From DAOSEK01 sp035363095 (lineage in GTDB: Archaea; Nanobdellota; Nanobdellia; Woesearchaeales; UBA119): a stretch of 64,000 nucleotides of DNA. The notes under the pieces were generated by a model. The model ran no database searches. It worked only from the letters and a program-made list of their open reading frames with translations, and was not told the DNA's origin. The DNA is taken from NCBI GenBank assembly GCA_035363095.1, contig DAOSEK010000005.1, positions 22,273-86,272 of the forward strand, given 5' to 3'. Shown here piece by piece: positions 17,438-27,149 of the stretch. A program made the position numbers and the translations under genes. Every line of letters begins with the position of its first letter. The first letter of the stretch is position 1.

Positions 17438-18922
17438 CTATACGCTTTTTGTGTTTTTTAGTAATCTAAGTCCATATTTGATATAGTTTTTTAGTTGAGC
17501 GATGCTTTTAAGTGAAAGTATTTTTTTAACGATGTAGTTTGGTCTGAGGTGATATTTTCGTAGTGCTTTTTTTCTTATTTGTTTTAATTTTTTAGCTGTT
17601 ATAAATTTTGTTCCAATAACTGGATTTGAAAAGTAGCTATGACCTAAAATCTCTTTTTCAGAGGCTATTAGACCAAGCGCTTTGGATTGTTCGTAAAAAG
17701 GAGTGCCTATAAAAGGTGTTGCAATATGAAGTTCAACAAAATCACAGTTCAATTTAAACATGAACCTTATTGTTGCGTTTATTTCTGTTATGCTTTCATT
17801 TGGAAAGCCAATCATGAAAAAACCATATGTTTTTATTTTGTGTTTTTTACATAAGGATATTGCTTTAATGTCATCAGATATTTTTGAGCCTTTTTTTATT
17901 TGCTCTTTTTGCGGGTTTGTTCCTGACTCGATTCCAAAAGCTATTATTTGACATCCTGCTTTTTTCATGAGAGTTATCATTTCTTCATCGATTGTGTCTG
18001 TCCGCGAGTTTGCTACAAAGGATATTTTCAATTTTCTTTTTATTATTTCTTTGCAAGTTTCAATTACATTCTTTTTGTTTATTGTGAATGTGTCGGCCTT
18101 GAAAAAAAATTCTTTTATGTTATGCCTTTTTACACAGATTTCGATTTCATCAACTATTCTTTGAGGGCTTTTGTGTCGTGGGATTTTGCCAGAGATTATT
18201 GGTGTTAGACAATAATAACATGAGAATGGACAACCTCTGCTTGTTTCAATAGTTGTTATTTTATTTCCCGTGTAAGGATTTAGATATAATGAGTTATTAC
18301 AAACGTTTAAGTCAGGCAATGCTAATTCATCAAGGTTTTTTAAGAAGTCTCCTAGTTTTGTTTCTATCCATTTATTATTTTTTTTGTAAATAATTCCTTG
18401 TACTTTTGAAAGAGAATTTGGGTTTTTATGAATGTTATTTATGGCGTCTATTAAATCTGAGATTACTGTATCTGCCTCTTTTCTTATTGCAATATCCAAT
18501 GGCTTAAATTCAGGAAGAGATAATATTTTTTTAGGGATGCTAAAAAAGAGTGCTCCTTTCATTATAGTGATTGTTTTAGGGCTTAGTTGTTTTGTTATTT
18601 TAAGTGCTAAAAGATCTTTTAGTATTGTGGTATTTGTGGTACTAAGTATTATTAGCTCAGGTTTGATTATTTCTAGGTCAATTTTAAAATCTTTCCAAGA
18701 TTTATTTTCTAATGAGTAATCTCTAAAATGAAATTTTATTTGTTTATCTCTTAGGACACCACCTATATTTATTGCATCAATTGGTGTTCTTGGGACAGTT
18801 GCAGAGCTTTCTTCTATCTCACTTTGGCATCTGTCTTCTCCTCTCATGTAAAGCCCTATTGGAGGATAAATCATAAGGACATTTTGGATTTTTTTGTTTT
18901 TTGAAGGAATTGTTTGTTTCAT
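17438..18922 (-). CDS. B12-binding-type radical SAM enzyme
   Basis: Radical SAM protein of 494 residues. Residues 1-180 look like the Rossmann-like B12-binding domain of this class (VLMIYPPIGLYMRGED at the start), but I do not see the cobalamin-ligand DxHxxG motif, so it may bind B12 base-off or not at all. The [4Fe-4S] motif is C231-x3-C235-x2-C238 in SRGCPFSCYYC, followed by the usual GIESG strand (FGIESGTNPQ) and FMIGFPNES. The class includes methyltransferases and hopanoid/lipid-modifying enzymes. Between a UbiA-type prenyltransferase and a GT-C enzyme, a lipid or lipid-linked glycan substrate is plausible. Confidence 0.85.
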   Translation of the reverse strand: MKQTIPSKNKKIQNVLMIYPPIGLYMRGEDRCQSEIEESSATVPRTPIDAINIGGVLRDKQIKFHFRDYSLENKSWKDFKIDLEIIKPELIILSTTNTTILKDLLALKITKQLSPKTITIMKGALFFSIPKKILSLPEFKPLDIAIRKEADTVISDLIDAINNIHKNPNSLSKVQGIIYKKNNKWIETKLGDFLKNLDELALPDLNVCNNSLYLNPYTGNKITTIETSRGCPFSCYYCLTPIISGKIPRHKSPQRIVDEIEICVKRHNIKEFFFKADTFTINKKNVIETCKEIIKRKLKISFVANSRTDTIDEEMITLMKKAGCQIIAFGIESGTNPQKEQIKKGSKISDDIKAISLCKKHKIKTYGFFMIGFPNESITEINATIRFMFKLNCDFVELHIATPFIGTPFYEQSKALGLIASEKEILGHSYFSNPVIGTKFITAKKLKQIRKKALRKYHLRPNYIVKKILSLKSIAQLKNYIKYGLRLLKNTKSV

Positions 18923-19084
18923 TTGTTTTTGAACCGATATTATTTTATGATTATTTTATTATTTTTTTATTAATATTAGGTGTTTTATTTGAGTTGATTT
19001 GGGTTATTAAATATGATTAGCTTTATTCTCAGATTTTTATTGTATCAGTTTTCATGAGTATAAGTTTTCATTGTAATTTACGCA

Positions 19085-19939
19085 TTATAAAAAGTATATT
19101 ATGTAGATTGTTACTAATATAAAGAGTAGTAAAGATATTAAAATCCCTGAATCCATGAATATTAATTCTGTTCTTCGAGCAATTTGTTTATTGGTTTGTA
19201 TTAGGAAATAATGTCTATATATGCCATGAAGCACGAAGGGTAATGTAAATATCATTAATTGTTGGGTGGATATGCAGTATAGTGAATATAATACAAATAT
19301 CATGAACATATTGCCAACTATTAATGAGTTTAGATTTATTTTTTCATATTCGAATAATACAAGTTTATACTTTTGTTTTTTTATTTCTAGGTCTCCTAAT
19401 CGTTTTGTGTATACTAAATAGCTTGCAAGGAAGAACATTACAAGTATTACCCAATACGACATCTTGACATTTAAAAGAAATATTCCACTTAATGTCCTTA
19501 GCACAAAATTAGAGCTTATTAAAATATTATCTAGGAATATTATGTTTTTAAGACCCAGAGTATATGCAAATGTGGATATTGTAAATACGACCATTATAAT
19601 TAAGAATTGAATGGATATGAGAAATCCAAATGTTAGTGATGTGCCATATAAGATTAATGCAATGATAAAAGCTTTTACGATGCTTATTTGTCCGCTCGCA
19701 ATAGGTCTTTTTTTCTTTTCGGGGTGTAAGATATCTTTTTTTTTGTCAAAGATATCATTTATAATGTAATTTGCTGAAGAGAGTATACAAAAAAGCAAGA
19801 AACCGATGATTGATAGCAAAAACATTTGTTTATTTATTAAGTTTTCTGAGAATATTAATGGGATGAAGATCAGTATATTCTTATACCATTGTTCGGGTCT
19901 TAATAATGATATATATTTTGTGATTTTTTGATGTTGCAT
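19085..19939 (-). CDS. UbiA-family prenyltransferase, decaprenyl-phosphate phosphoribosyltransferase type
   Basis: Integral membrane enzyme of 284 residues with 8-9 helices. The N-terminus (SLLRPEQWYKNILIFIPLIF) and YIINDIFDKKKDILHPEKKK with N61-D62-xx-D65-xxx-D69, then RPIASG, match the branch that transfers phosphoribose to polyprenyl phosphate (mycobacterial Rv3806c type) more than the quinone or tetraether-lipid branches. That reaction is the first step toward lipid-linked arabinose or ribose. The second acidic motif is in KRLGDLEIKKQKY. The specificity call is from pattern recognition only. Confidence 0.8.
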   Translation of the reverse strand: MQHQKITKYISLLRPEQWYKNILIFIPLIFSENLINKQMFLLSIIGFLLFCILSSANYIINDIFDKKKDILHPEKKKRPIASGQISIVKAFIIALILYGTSLTFGFLISIQFLIIMVVFTISTFAYTLGLKNIIFLDNILISSNFVLRTLSGIFLLNVKMSYWVILVMFFLASYLVYTKRLGDLEIKKQKYKLVLFEYEKINLNSLIVGNMFMIFVLYSLYCISTQQLMIFTLPFVLHGIYRHYFLIQTNKQIARRTELIFMDSGILISLLLFILVTIYIIYFL

Positions 19940-20165
19940 TTTTTATCTGATTTTTTATCTGAAAACTTGAGTAGTTTATTCTTTTTATTTAATTGTTTTG
20001 ATATTCTATTTTGATATTTGAATTTTTTTTTCAGGAATGGATTTTGAATGTATTAGGTGATTTAATTGGATACAGGCTTTTGTTTGATAGTGGATTTGCA
20101 AATTAGGGGTAATAAATATTTACAATTAAAAATTTAATAGAAGTGGTTTAATAGGGCTAGGAAAT

Positions 20166-20969
20166 TTAATTTTCGTTTTTAAGAATAGATAACGCTTCAT
20201 CAATTGTTTTGTTGTCATAAACTATTGATTTAGTAGCATTTATTATGTTTTTTGGATTTTTGTGTTGCCAGAAGTTTCTTCCGATGGCTAGTCCTGTTGC
20301 TCCTGCATCGATTACATCTTTTACCATTTTTAAGAAACTTTCATCACTATCTGTTTTTAAGCCACCTGCGATTAAGACTTTTGCTTTTCCAGAGTTTGCA
20401 ACTATCCAGCGTAATCCTTCTATATCTCCATTGTATTTTATTTTGAGCATATCTGCTCCAAGTTCTAATCCAATTCTTGCGGCATATGCATTATTATTAG
20501 TCGAAAGTTCATCAATTATCTCAGAGCCTCTTGGATACATCCAAGCAATTACGGGCAGTTTATATTTGTGTGCATCTTCTACTACTTCTGAGAATTCTTT
20601 AAACATTTTTGATTCGTATTTGCTTCCAGGATAAATTGTGTATCCTATTGCTTTTGCTCCTAAAGATACTGCTCTAGCCACATTGCAAAGTATTGGGGAA
20701 TACGGATCTTTTGGCGAATAAAGATTTGATTTGGCATTTATTTTTATTATTAGGTTTAGCTTACTAAATAGTTGGAATTTATTGTGATATTTCTCTGCAA
20801 TACCTGGAAGAACTATTAACCCATTAAGATTTGTCTCTTTGGCCAAATCAAAAATGTATTTTGGATTTAGGTTAAGTAAATTAAAATCGATTGGCCCATG
20901 TTCCATTCCTTGGTCATATGCTAACAAAATGGATCTTGAATTTTTGGTTAGTAATTTTTGTTCATACAA
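20166..20969 (-). CDS. fba: Class I fructose-bisphosphate aldolase, archaeal DhnA/FbaB type
   Basis: Predicted aldolase of gluconeogenesis/glycolysis, about 267 residues, the normal archaeal length. Family features are LLAYDQGMEHGPIDF near the start, GADMLKIKYNGD with the Schiff-base lysine, and the phosphate-binding LIAGGLKT and AIGRNFWQ strands. The frame opens at a GTG at 20978, but that GTG is inside AGGTG, which is well placed as the ribosome binding site for a TTG at 20969, so the TTG is my choice. The gene is 12-21 bases downstream of ppsA and surely co-transcribed. The family also has 2-amino-3,7-dideoxy-heptulosonate synthase (AroA') members; the context favours aldolase. Confidence 0.87.
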   Translation of the reverse strand: MYEQKLLTKNSRSILLAYDQGMEHGPIDFNLLNLNPKYIFDLAKETNLNGLIVLPGIAEKYHNKFQLFSKLNLIIKINAKSNLYSPKDPYSPILCNVARAVSLGAKAIGYTIYPGSKYESKMFKEFSEVVEDAHKYKLPVIAWMYPRGSEIIDELSTNNNAYAARIGLELGADMLKIKYNGDIEGLRWIVANSGKAKVLIAGGLKTDSDESFLKMVKDVIDAGATGLAIGRNFWQHKNPKNIINATKSIVYDNKTIDEALSILKNEN

Positions 20970-20990
20970 TTTAAACACCTGTAAAGATAT

Positions 20991-23414
20991 CTAAAAACTT
21001 TTTTTCTTTTCAGATAATTCCTTTTCCTTTTTTGCTATCAAAATCTTTGTTTTTAATGCGACATCAGGGTTTAATGATATTGAATCAATCCCTGCTTCCA
21101 CTAAAAATTCTGCGAAGTCTTCATGATCAGATGGGGCTTGCCCACAAATTCCGATATATTTGCCTTTTTCCTTAGCGACTTCAATTACTCTTTTTACTAA
21201 TTTTAGTACAGCAGGATTTCTTTCATCGTAAAGATTTGAAAGCATCGCTGAGTCTCTGTCAAGGCCTAATGCAAGTTGGGTTAAATCATTGCTTCCTATA
21301 CTAAACCCATCAAAGATATCTAAGAATTCATCGGCTAATATTACGTTTGATGGGACCTCGCACATCGCATATATCTTTAGCCCTTCGTCTCCTTGAACAA
21401 GTCCGTTGTTTCTTAGCTCAGATATGATTAATCTTCCTTCTTCTAATGTTCTACAAAAAGGAACCATGATCATCATATTTTTTAATCCCATTTCGTTTCT
21501 TACTTTCAAAAGTGCTTGGCATTCAAGGGTAAATGCATCTTTGTAGTTGTCATGGTAATATCTTGAAGCGCCTCTCCAGCCGATCATAGGGTTTTCTTCA
21601 TTTGGCTCAAAGTATTTTCCACCAATCAGATTAGAATATTCATTTGATTTGAAGTCAGAAAGCCTAACTATTACAGGTTTGGGATAAAAAGCAGCTGCAA
21701 TCATTCCAATACCATAGGATAAAACATCTTTGAAGTAATCCGCACGATTTTTGTATCCATGTGTTATTTCGTCTATTTTTGCTCGTGTGCTTTCATCTTC
21801 AACCTTGTCATAATGAAGGAGTGCTAGTGGATGCACTTGTATTAATGAGTTAACTATAAACTCTTCTCTTACTAGTCCTACTCCATCCATTGGAAGGTTA
21901 TGAAAAGTAAATGCGAGGTCTGGATTTCCCAAGTTAATCATGATTTTAGTCTTGGTTTCAGGAACATTTGATATATCACTTTTTTCTATTTCGAATGGGA
22001 GTTTTCCATCGTATACATAGCCATCGTCTCCTGATGAGCAGTCTACTGTTACATTTGCCCCATTTGGGATTTTGCTTGTGCCATTTTCAGTTCCTACAAC
22101 ACAAGGAATTCCCAGTTCTCTTGAGACTATTGCTGCGTGACATGTTCTGCCTCCTTTGTTTGTTACTACTGCGGATGCGAGTTTCATGATTGGGTTCCAA
22201 TCAGGGTCTGTCATTTCAGTAACTAGAATTTCTCCTTGTTTGAATTGATCTATTTGTGCAGGGGTTTTGATGATTTTTGCAAGTCCTTGACCAATTTTGT
22301 TGCCAACACTTTTACCTTTGCAAATAACGCTACTTTTGCTTTTAAGAATATATTTTTCAATTACGTTTTTGTTTTTATTGGATTGGACAGTTTCAGGTCT
22401 TGCTTGTACAATGTAAAGTTGATTTGTTATACCATCTTTTGCCCATTCTATGTCCATAGGGGATTTTTTTCCCTTTTTTGCGCTGTAATGTTCTTCTACT
22501 ATTACGCCCCATTTGGCTAAAGTAAGCACTTCTGAATCGCTTAAGGCAAATTTTGTGCGCTCTTCAATTGGAACTGAAACATCTTTGGTTGTAGATTTGC
22601 CATCAATTGAATAAACCATTCTTAGGTCTTTTGAACCTAGTTTTTTTGAGATTATTGCTGGATATCCTTGCTTTAGTGTTGGCTCAAATACATAGTACTC
22701 ATCGGGATTTACTTTTCCCTGAACTATGTTTTCCCCAAGACCATAAATTGCTGTAATAAAAACTACATCATCAAAACCTGTTTCGGTATCTATTGTAAAT
22801 AATACTCCAGATGTTCCTACATCTGAGCGAACCATTTTTTGTACTCCTACTGATAATGCGATTGATGTTTGATCAAAGCCCATGTTTGACCTATAAGAAA
22901 TTGCTCGGTTTGTAAAAAGTGATGCTATGCAGTTTCTTACTGCATCTATTATTGCTTCATCTCCTTTTATGTTTAGATAGGTTTCTTGCTGACCTGCAAA
23001 TGAGGCGTCGGGAAGATCTTCAGCTGTCGCACTTGATCTAACTGCTACATCTGTGTTTTCTCCGTATTGTAGACAAAGATGATAATATGCATTTTTTACT
23101 TCGTTTGCGATGTGCTCTGGAAGAGGAGTTGTTCTTATGATGCTTCGTATCTGGTGCCCTTTTTTTGATAGGTCTTCCATGTTTGTTACATCAATACTTT
23201 GAACTATCTGATTTATTCTATCTTTAATCCCTGTTTGCTCAATAAAATCAAAATAAGCCTTGGCAGTCAATGCAAAACCGTTTGGTATGTTAACGCCTTT
23301 TTTTGTAAGATTAGTATACATCTCACCTAAAGAGGCATTTTTGCCACCGACATATTTTATATCCTCAATTGAGATTTGATCAAACCATAAGATAAGTTGC
23401 TCTTCTTTATTCAT
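20991..23414 (-). CDS. ppsA: Phosphoenolpyruvate synthase
   Basis: Converts pyruvate, ATP and water to PEP, AMP and phosphate. It has about 807 residues. The order is the ATP-grasp nucleotide domain (GGKNASLGEMYTNL at the start, RSSATAEDLPDASFAGQQET), the swivelling phosphohistidine domain with GGRTCHAAIVSRELGIPCVV, and the C-terminal TIM-barrel with CEVPSNVILADEF and GSNDLTQLALGLDRDS. All catalytic motifs are intact. GGTGAT precedes the ATG at 23414; the GTG at 23423 belongs to that site. With the aldolase downstream this forms a gluconeogenic operon. Confidence 0.95.
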   Translation of the reverse strand: MNKEEQLILWFDQISIEDIKYVGGKNASLGEMYTNLTKKGVNIPNGFALTAKAYFDFIEQTGIKDRINQIVQSIDVTNMEDLSKKGHQIRSIIRTTPLPEHIANEVKNAYYHLCLQYGENTDVAVRSSATAEDLPDASFAGQQETYLNIKGDEAIIDAVRNCIASLFTNRAISYRSNMGFDQTSIALSVGVQKMVRSDVGTSGVLFTIDTETGFDDVVFITAIYGLGENIVQGKVNPDEYYVFEPTLKQGYPAIISKKLGSKDLRMVYSIDGKSTTKDVSVPIEERTKFALSDSEVLTLAKWGVIVEEHYSAKKGKKSPMDIEWAKDGITNQLYIVQARPETVQSNKNKNVIEKYILKSKSSVICKGKSVGNKIGQGLAKIIKTPAQIDQFKQGEILVTEMTDPDWNPIMKLASAVVTNKGGRTCHAAIVSRELGIPCVVGTENGTSKIPNGANVTVDCSSGDDGYVYDGKLPFEIEKSDISNVPETKTKIMINLGNPDLAFTFHNLPMDGVGLVREEFIVNSLIQVHPLALLHYDKVEDESTRAKIDEITHGYKNRADYFKDVLSYGIGMIAAAFYPKPVIVRLSDFKSNEYSNLIGGKYFEPNEENPMIGWRGASRYYHDNYKDAFTLECQALLKVRNEMGLKNMMIMVPFCRTLEEGRLIISELRNNGLVQGDEGLKIYAMCEVPSNVILADEFLDIFDGFSIGSNDLTQLALGLDRDSAMLSNLYDERNPAVLKLVKRVIEVAKEKGKYIGICGQAPSDHEDFAEFLVEAGIDSISLNPDVALKTKILIAKKEKELSEKKKSF

Positions 23415-23586
23415 AAAAATCACCTAATCCTCCCACTGAAAAAAACAAACTATCGCTATATAATGTTTTTTATTCATTTTAAAATGAGGAAAAAGATGAT
23501 GGGGAAAATAAATGAGAATGAGAAAAAAATAAAATTAAATGAAGAAAAAGAAGAATAATAGAATTATTTGAAATACTAGATTTTTA

Positions 23587-24402
23587 TTATTTTGGAGTTT
23601 TGAGTTTTTCTAATACTTTGGATATGAAGCCATGCATGATATATATTTCGCGTTTTGTGAAAAAAGATTTTCCTACTATTCTTTTGAAAGCGTTGATTTG
23701 GGTGGTTTTTTTTGAGAGCGTTTCAAATTCAAGTGCGTTTATAAGATCAGCATATCTTTTTATGAGATTGGTTTTTTCTTCTCCTGATGCAAAGGATATG
23801 TGTGAAATGCTTGTTTTGCCATTAGTTATGTCATCAATTTTATCTGTTTTGTTACTAGAAGTTTTTTTGTTGTTTGATTTTTTTTTTATTAGATTTGTTT
23901 TTTCTTTAAAAAGCTCATATAATAGTATTGAAAGTGCGTGACTGATATTTAAGGTGGGGTAATTGCTTGATGCGGGAATGGAGGTTACAAAATCACATGC
24001 TTTAAGTTCAAGATTTGAGAGACCACTTCCTTCTCTACCGAGTACTATTCCCACTTTAAGTTCATTAAATAAGTGCTTAGAAAGTATTTTTAACGCTAAG
24101 GTCTCTGATGAAACAGGACTTCTTGTGAGATTAAAATCAGTGCCTACCATTGCAGTTGTTGCTACTAGATAATCGAATTCTTTTTTTAGAGAGGGAAATA
24201 TATTATTGGTTTCAGTTTTAATTAATTGGGCTTTTTCGATAATAGAATATGCATGTTTTGCCCTAGCGATGAGTTGGCCATTATCCAAACGAAAAGAAGG
24301 ATTTACAACGCAAAGGTTTTCAAAACCAAAGTTACCCATTACTCTTGCAATGGCTCCAAGGTTTCCTGCCACTTCAGGTTCTATACAGATAATTGTTATC
24401 AT
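23587..24402 (-). CDS. trmJ: SpoU-type RNA 2'-O-methyltransferase, TrmJ-like
   Basis: SPOUT methyltransferase; TrmJ methylates the ribose of tRNA position 32. Motifs: VAGNLGAIARVMGNFGF at the start, LVATTAMVGTD, VGIVLGREGSGLSNLELKAC and IPASSNYPTLNISHALSIL, which form the knot and SAM pocket. A Lys/Ser/Asn-rich linker and a short helical C-terminal region follow. The frame opens at 24453, but the ATG at 24402 overlaps the stop of the upstream protease gene as ATGA, so it is the real start (271 residues). Substrate assignment is by family. Confidence 0.88.
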   Translation of the reverse strand: MITIICIEPEVAGNLGAIARVMGNFGFENLCVVNPSFRLDNGQLIARAKHAYSIIEKAQLIKTETNNIFPSLKKEFDYLVATTAMVGTDFNLTRSPVSSETLALKILSKHLFNELKVGIVLGREGSGLSNLELKACDFVTSIPASSNYPTLNISHALSILLYELFKEKTNLIKKKSNNKKTSSNKTDKIDDITNGKTSISHISFASGEEKTNLIKRYADLINALEFETLSKKTTQINAFKRIVGKSFFTKREIYIMHGFISKVLEKLKTPK

Positions 24403-25709
24403 TTTATAAAAGAGGAAATGAGCAACAATAAAAACATAATGAAAAGTACCCATGTAATAATTTTATTTATTTTTTTGCCCTTTTTTTCTCCAAAAAATTT
24501 GGTGAAAGTGGTGAGTAATATCCTTCCTCCATCAAGAGGTCCCATTGGTAACAAGTTGAATAAACCTACACCTATGTTTAATAGTGCAAGCCAAAAGAAC
24601 AGACCCATTAGGAATTTTACCAAAACATCTTTAAATATACTTCCAAAGCTAAATTCCTCTCCTTGATATCTTAGTGTTACTCCTAAAAAGCCAGGCCCTT
24701 CCAAAGCAGGTTTTTCTTTTGAGTTTAATTTATTTGGATGAGCTGACAGTACTAAATTATATATGCTTCCCTCCTCACTTTCAAGTGTTATTACATCTCC
24801 TGGTTTTGAATTGGATATGATTTTCTCAAAATTGTTTTTTCCAGATTCAAAAATAGCAACTCCATTTATTTTTACATAGCTTGTGTTTATTGGTATCGAG
24901 TTCAAATATGCAGGCGAGTAATCTTTTTCAAAATAATCAACAAATTCTACTGAATTATAAGAGTACATCACATTCGCCATTGGCTGATAAGCTGCATTTA
25001 TAGGCGCAAGAACACTTGAAGAGATTAATGAAAATATTAAAAAGAATACCCCGAAGAGTATTATGTTTGCAAAGGGACCTGCAGAGTACATCTCAATTTG
25101 TTGCCAAGGACTTTTCTTTTGTAGACTTTTTTCGTCAGGCTCAACAAATGCTGCGGGAAGTATGGGTGCTATCACCCCAAGTATTGCAAAACCAGTTGAA
25201 TGCAGTTTTATGTTGTTTTTCCTTGCTATAATGCCATGAGCACCTTCGTGGAATACCGCCAGTATTATTATTGAGAGTATCCAATAAATAGGTGGAACAA
25301 ATACAGCTCCTTTTACAGGGAAAGGTAAAACTAACGCCATAGGAGAAACATAACTAGGCATAAGATTAAGTGTGGAGAGTAAAAAATCGATAAATCCTTT
25401 TATGAAAAAAACAGTTATAAAGCCCATTCCAATAAATCCTGCAATAACTCCAGAAACCGCAAATACCTTGACAGTTTTTTTGTATTTTTTTGCGATGTTA
25501 TCAATTAATTTGAGCCCTCTTTTTGTTCTATACATCACAAAATAAATGACGTACCAAAGAAATTTTTCTACAGAAACATTTTTTTTGTTTTTAGAGATAA
25601 AAATTATCAAAAAGATCATTATTGCAAATAAGAATGCATAATTAATTACCATCTCTAAATTGCTTGATAGGTAATTTAAAATCAATCCAAAAATATTGTC
25701 TAAAATCAT
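24399..25709 (-). CDS. Site-2 protease family membrane metalloprotease (M50)
   Basis: Intramembrane zinc protease, 436 residues. The HExxH motif is H154-E-G-A-H158 in AVFHEGAHGIIARK; the second zinc motif is LLPMGPLDGGR near residue 385. Between them is a PDZ-like extracytoplasmic domain (about 260-345). Six or more hydrophobic helices are evident. Members cut membrane-tethered regulators or leftover signal peptides. The ATG at 25709 has AGGTG six bases ahead. It forms a two-gene unit with trmJ. Confidence 0.9.
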   Translation of the reverse strand: MILDNIFGLILNYLSSNLEMVINYAFLFAIMIFLIIFISKNKKNVSVEKFLWYVIYFVMYRTKRGLKLIDNIAKKYKKTVKVFAVSGVIAGFIGMGFITVFFIKGFIDFLLSTLNLMPSYVSPMALVLPFPVKGAVFVPPIYWILSIIILAVFHEGAHGIIARKNNIKLHSTGFAILGVIAPILPAAFVEPDEKSLQKKSPWQQIEMYSAGPFANIILFGVFFLIFSLISSSVLAPINAAYQPMANVMYSYNSVEFVDYFEKDYSPAYLNSIPINTSYVKINGVAIFESGKNNFEKIISNSKPGDVITLESEEGSIYNLVLSAHPNKLNSKEKPALEGPGFLGVTLRYQGEEFSFGSIFKDVLVKFLMGLFFWLALLNIGVGLFNLLPMGPLDGGRILLTTFTKFFGEKKGKKINKIITWVLFIMFLLLLISSFIK

Positions 25710-25862
25710 TCATAACACCTTAAATCATTTTTATGCTAATTATCTTTTATATAAAATATTCTTCAAACAAAATAATTAAAATTTATCTTCTTGATTGTTG
25801 GTCCTGTCCCAAGCATAATGGTTGGAGTATTTACGGACTTGGGGGTAGGGGATATTTTGAAA

Positions 25863-25934
25863 TTGAAAATCTCGCACTAAAGTGCGGGGTATTAAAACCC
25901 AAACAAACCTCACATTGTGAGATTTTCAATAAAC
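25863..25934. repeat. Palindromic element, IS200/IS605-end-like (type 1)
   Basis: A 12-base perfect inverted repeat (ATTGAAAATCTC / GAGATTTTCAAT) encloses a small hairpin GCACTAAAGTGC followed by GGGGTAT. The same architecture (long outer stem, inner hairpin with a TAAA loop, then GGTAT) is present in the two elements at 26133 and 60391. Such palindromes resemble the subterminal ends and guide-RNA region of IS200/IS605 elements. No tnpA or tnpB is nearby. Confidence 0.6.
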
Positions 25935-26132
25935 TAAATAAAAACAAACTAAAAATGAACAAATTAACCATTCAGCTAATTTTTGTAGCTATAAAATGTA
26001 AATATTAGTTATATTTAGTTTTAAATTATGTGACAAAGTATGTAACTATATAACAAAGTATGTTATAAAGACTAAAGCCTACTCTTTTAAGTTATATATT
26101 TAAAAGTTTGCTTTTGTGTGCACCAATCTGAA

Positions 26133-26266
26133 ATCAACAACCTCACCGTAAAGGGCGAGGTATGTTGGCAATATAAAAGCATGCGCTACATTCAGCGAGG
26201 TTGTTGATTAAAAAAAGAGTACGGAGTCCTCTTGTTGAAACACGAGGTATCCTTTTCTATCAATGA
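26133..26266 (+). repeat. Structured repeat, copy A (IS605-end or ncRNA-like)
   Basis: About 134 bases that recur almost unchanged at 60391-60525. The outer stem is ATCAACAACCTC / GAGGTTGTTGAT (12 of 12); inside is a hairpin with CCGTAAAGGGCGAGG; after the stem comes TTAAAAAAAGAGTACGGAGT and a second hairpin CCTCTTGTTGAAACACGAGG. Between copies, most changes lie in loops or keep pairing. It could be a transposon end with its guide-RNA-like region or an independent structured RNA. Orientation is given as the strand on which the second hairpin precedes the T-rich CTTTTCTAT end. Confidence 0.7.
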
Positions 26267-26601
26267 CAAAAGTTAGTATTATGATATCAGATTAAGTAAA
26301 TAGGTTCACTAAACGAATTTATTTTTAGCGCCATGATTGAATATATGTATTGGTTCAATTTTTGAAAAGAATCTCATGTGTGATAATGTATTTTGAATCC
26401 TTTGAGGATAATTGTATTCATTGTTTAAAAAAAGAATTTTTAAAGAAAGAATCTGAATTAATATGTTTGCTTCATAATTACTTCATAAAAATAATTTATA
26501 AAAATGATTAATAATAATGAGTTGTAAAGATGATTAATAAGAAGAACTTTTAAAGACCATTTGTAAAAAAGTTACAAAGATATATTTCTAAAAATTCGTC
26601 T

Positions 26602-26763
26602 TTATTTCTTTCTTACAGGTCTTAGCTTGCTTGCACCGCATTTTCTACATTTTACTCTTCCGGATAAAACCTTTAATACAGGCGCTTTTATCTTGGATTT
26701 GCATACTTTACAAACAAACACATTTTTAAAAATCCTTGCTTCAGCTTCTGGAAATTTTGACAT
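26602..26763 (-). CDS. rpl40e: Ribosomal protein L40e
   Basis: Small zinc-ribbon large-subunit protein, 53 residues. The minus strand from the ATG at 26763 gives MSKFPEAEARIFKNVFVC and continues to a stop at 26602. Zinc ligands are C18-x2-C21 and C39-x2-C42 (VKCRKCGASKLRPVRKK at the end), the archaeal L40e pattern. GGTGA five bases before the ATG is a strong ribosome binding site. A plus-strand frame over it is a shadow. Confidence 0.93.
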   Translation of the reverse strand: MSKFPEAEARIFKNVFVCKVCKSKIKAPVLKVLSGRVKCRKCGASKLRPVRKK

Positions 26764-27149
26764 TGTTATCACCAAATATTATTATATTCTATATTGTTAT
26801 ATTTTATATCGTTATACTTCATATTGATATCTTTTATACCAAATATTGTTTTTTTAATTTCTTAATCTTCGCTTCTTAATCTTGGCAATGGTACTGAGTA
26901 TGGCAATCGCTAATATGTTTCAATTATTTTTTAATTTTATGTTAATTTTGATTTTTGAAAATTGTATAATATATTTAATATTTTTTAATGTTTCTTGCTT
27001 ATTTTTTTAAGCTTATTTTTTTAATTTTGCTAATATTTAATTTTTTTAAACTTGGTATATGCTATAATTTTTAATCCGGAAGATATTGCTAAACCGGAAA
27101 ATATTGCTTAAAAAATTGAACTTTAAAAAGTGAAAAATACTCAAAAAAA
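26764..27149. other. AT-rich gap between L40e and aIF5A
   Basis: No gene seen. It contains T-rich low-complexity sequence and a short direct repeat near 27075-27110 (CCGGAAGATATTGCTAAA then CCGGAAAATATTGCTTAAA). Confidence 0.5.

Larger units (their letters stand above)
25710..26601. other. Gene-poor gap with two palindromic elements
   Basis: Nearly 0.9 kb without a gene I would call. It holds the palindromic elements at 25863-25934 and 26133-26266, with AT-rich sequence between and after them. The layout suggests remains of one or two IS200/IS605-type insertions whose transposase genes are gone. Confidence 0.5.

Noticed and set aside
25733..26008. Plus-strand frame over the palindromic element
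   Set aside because: Crosses the inverted repeat and includes its arms; no family or ribosome binding site.
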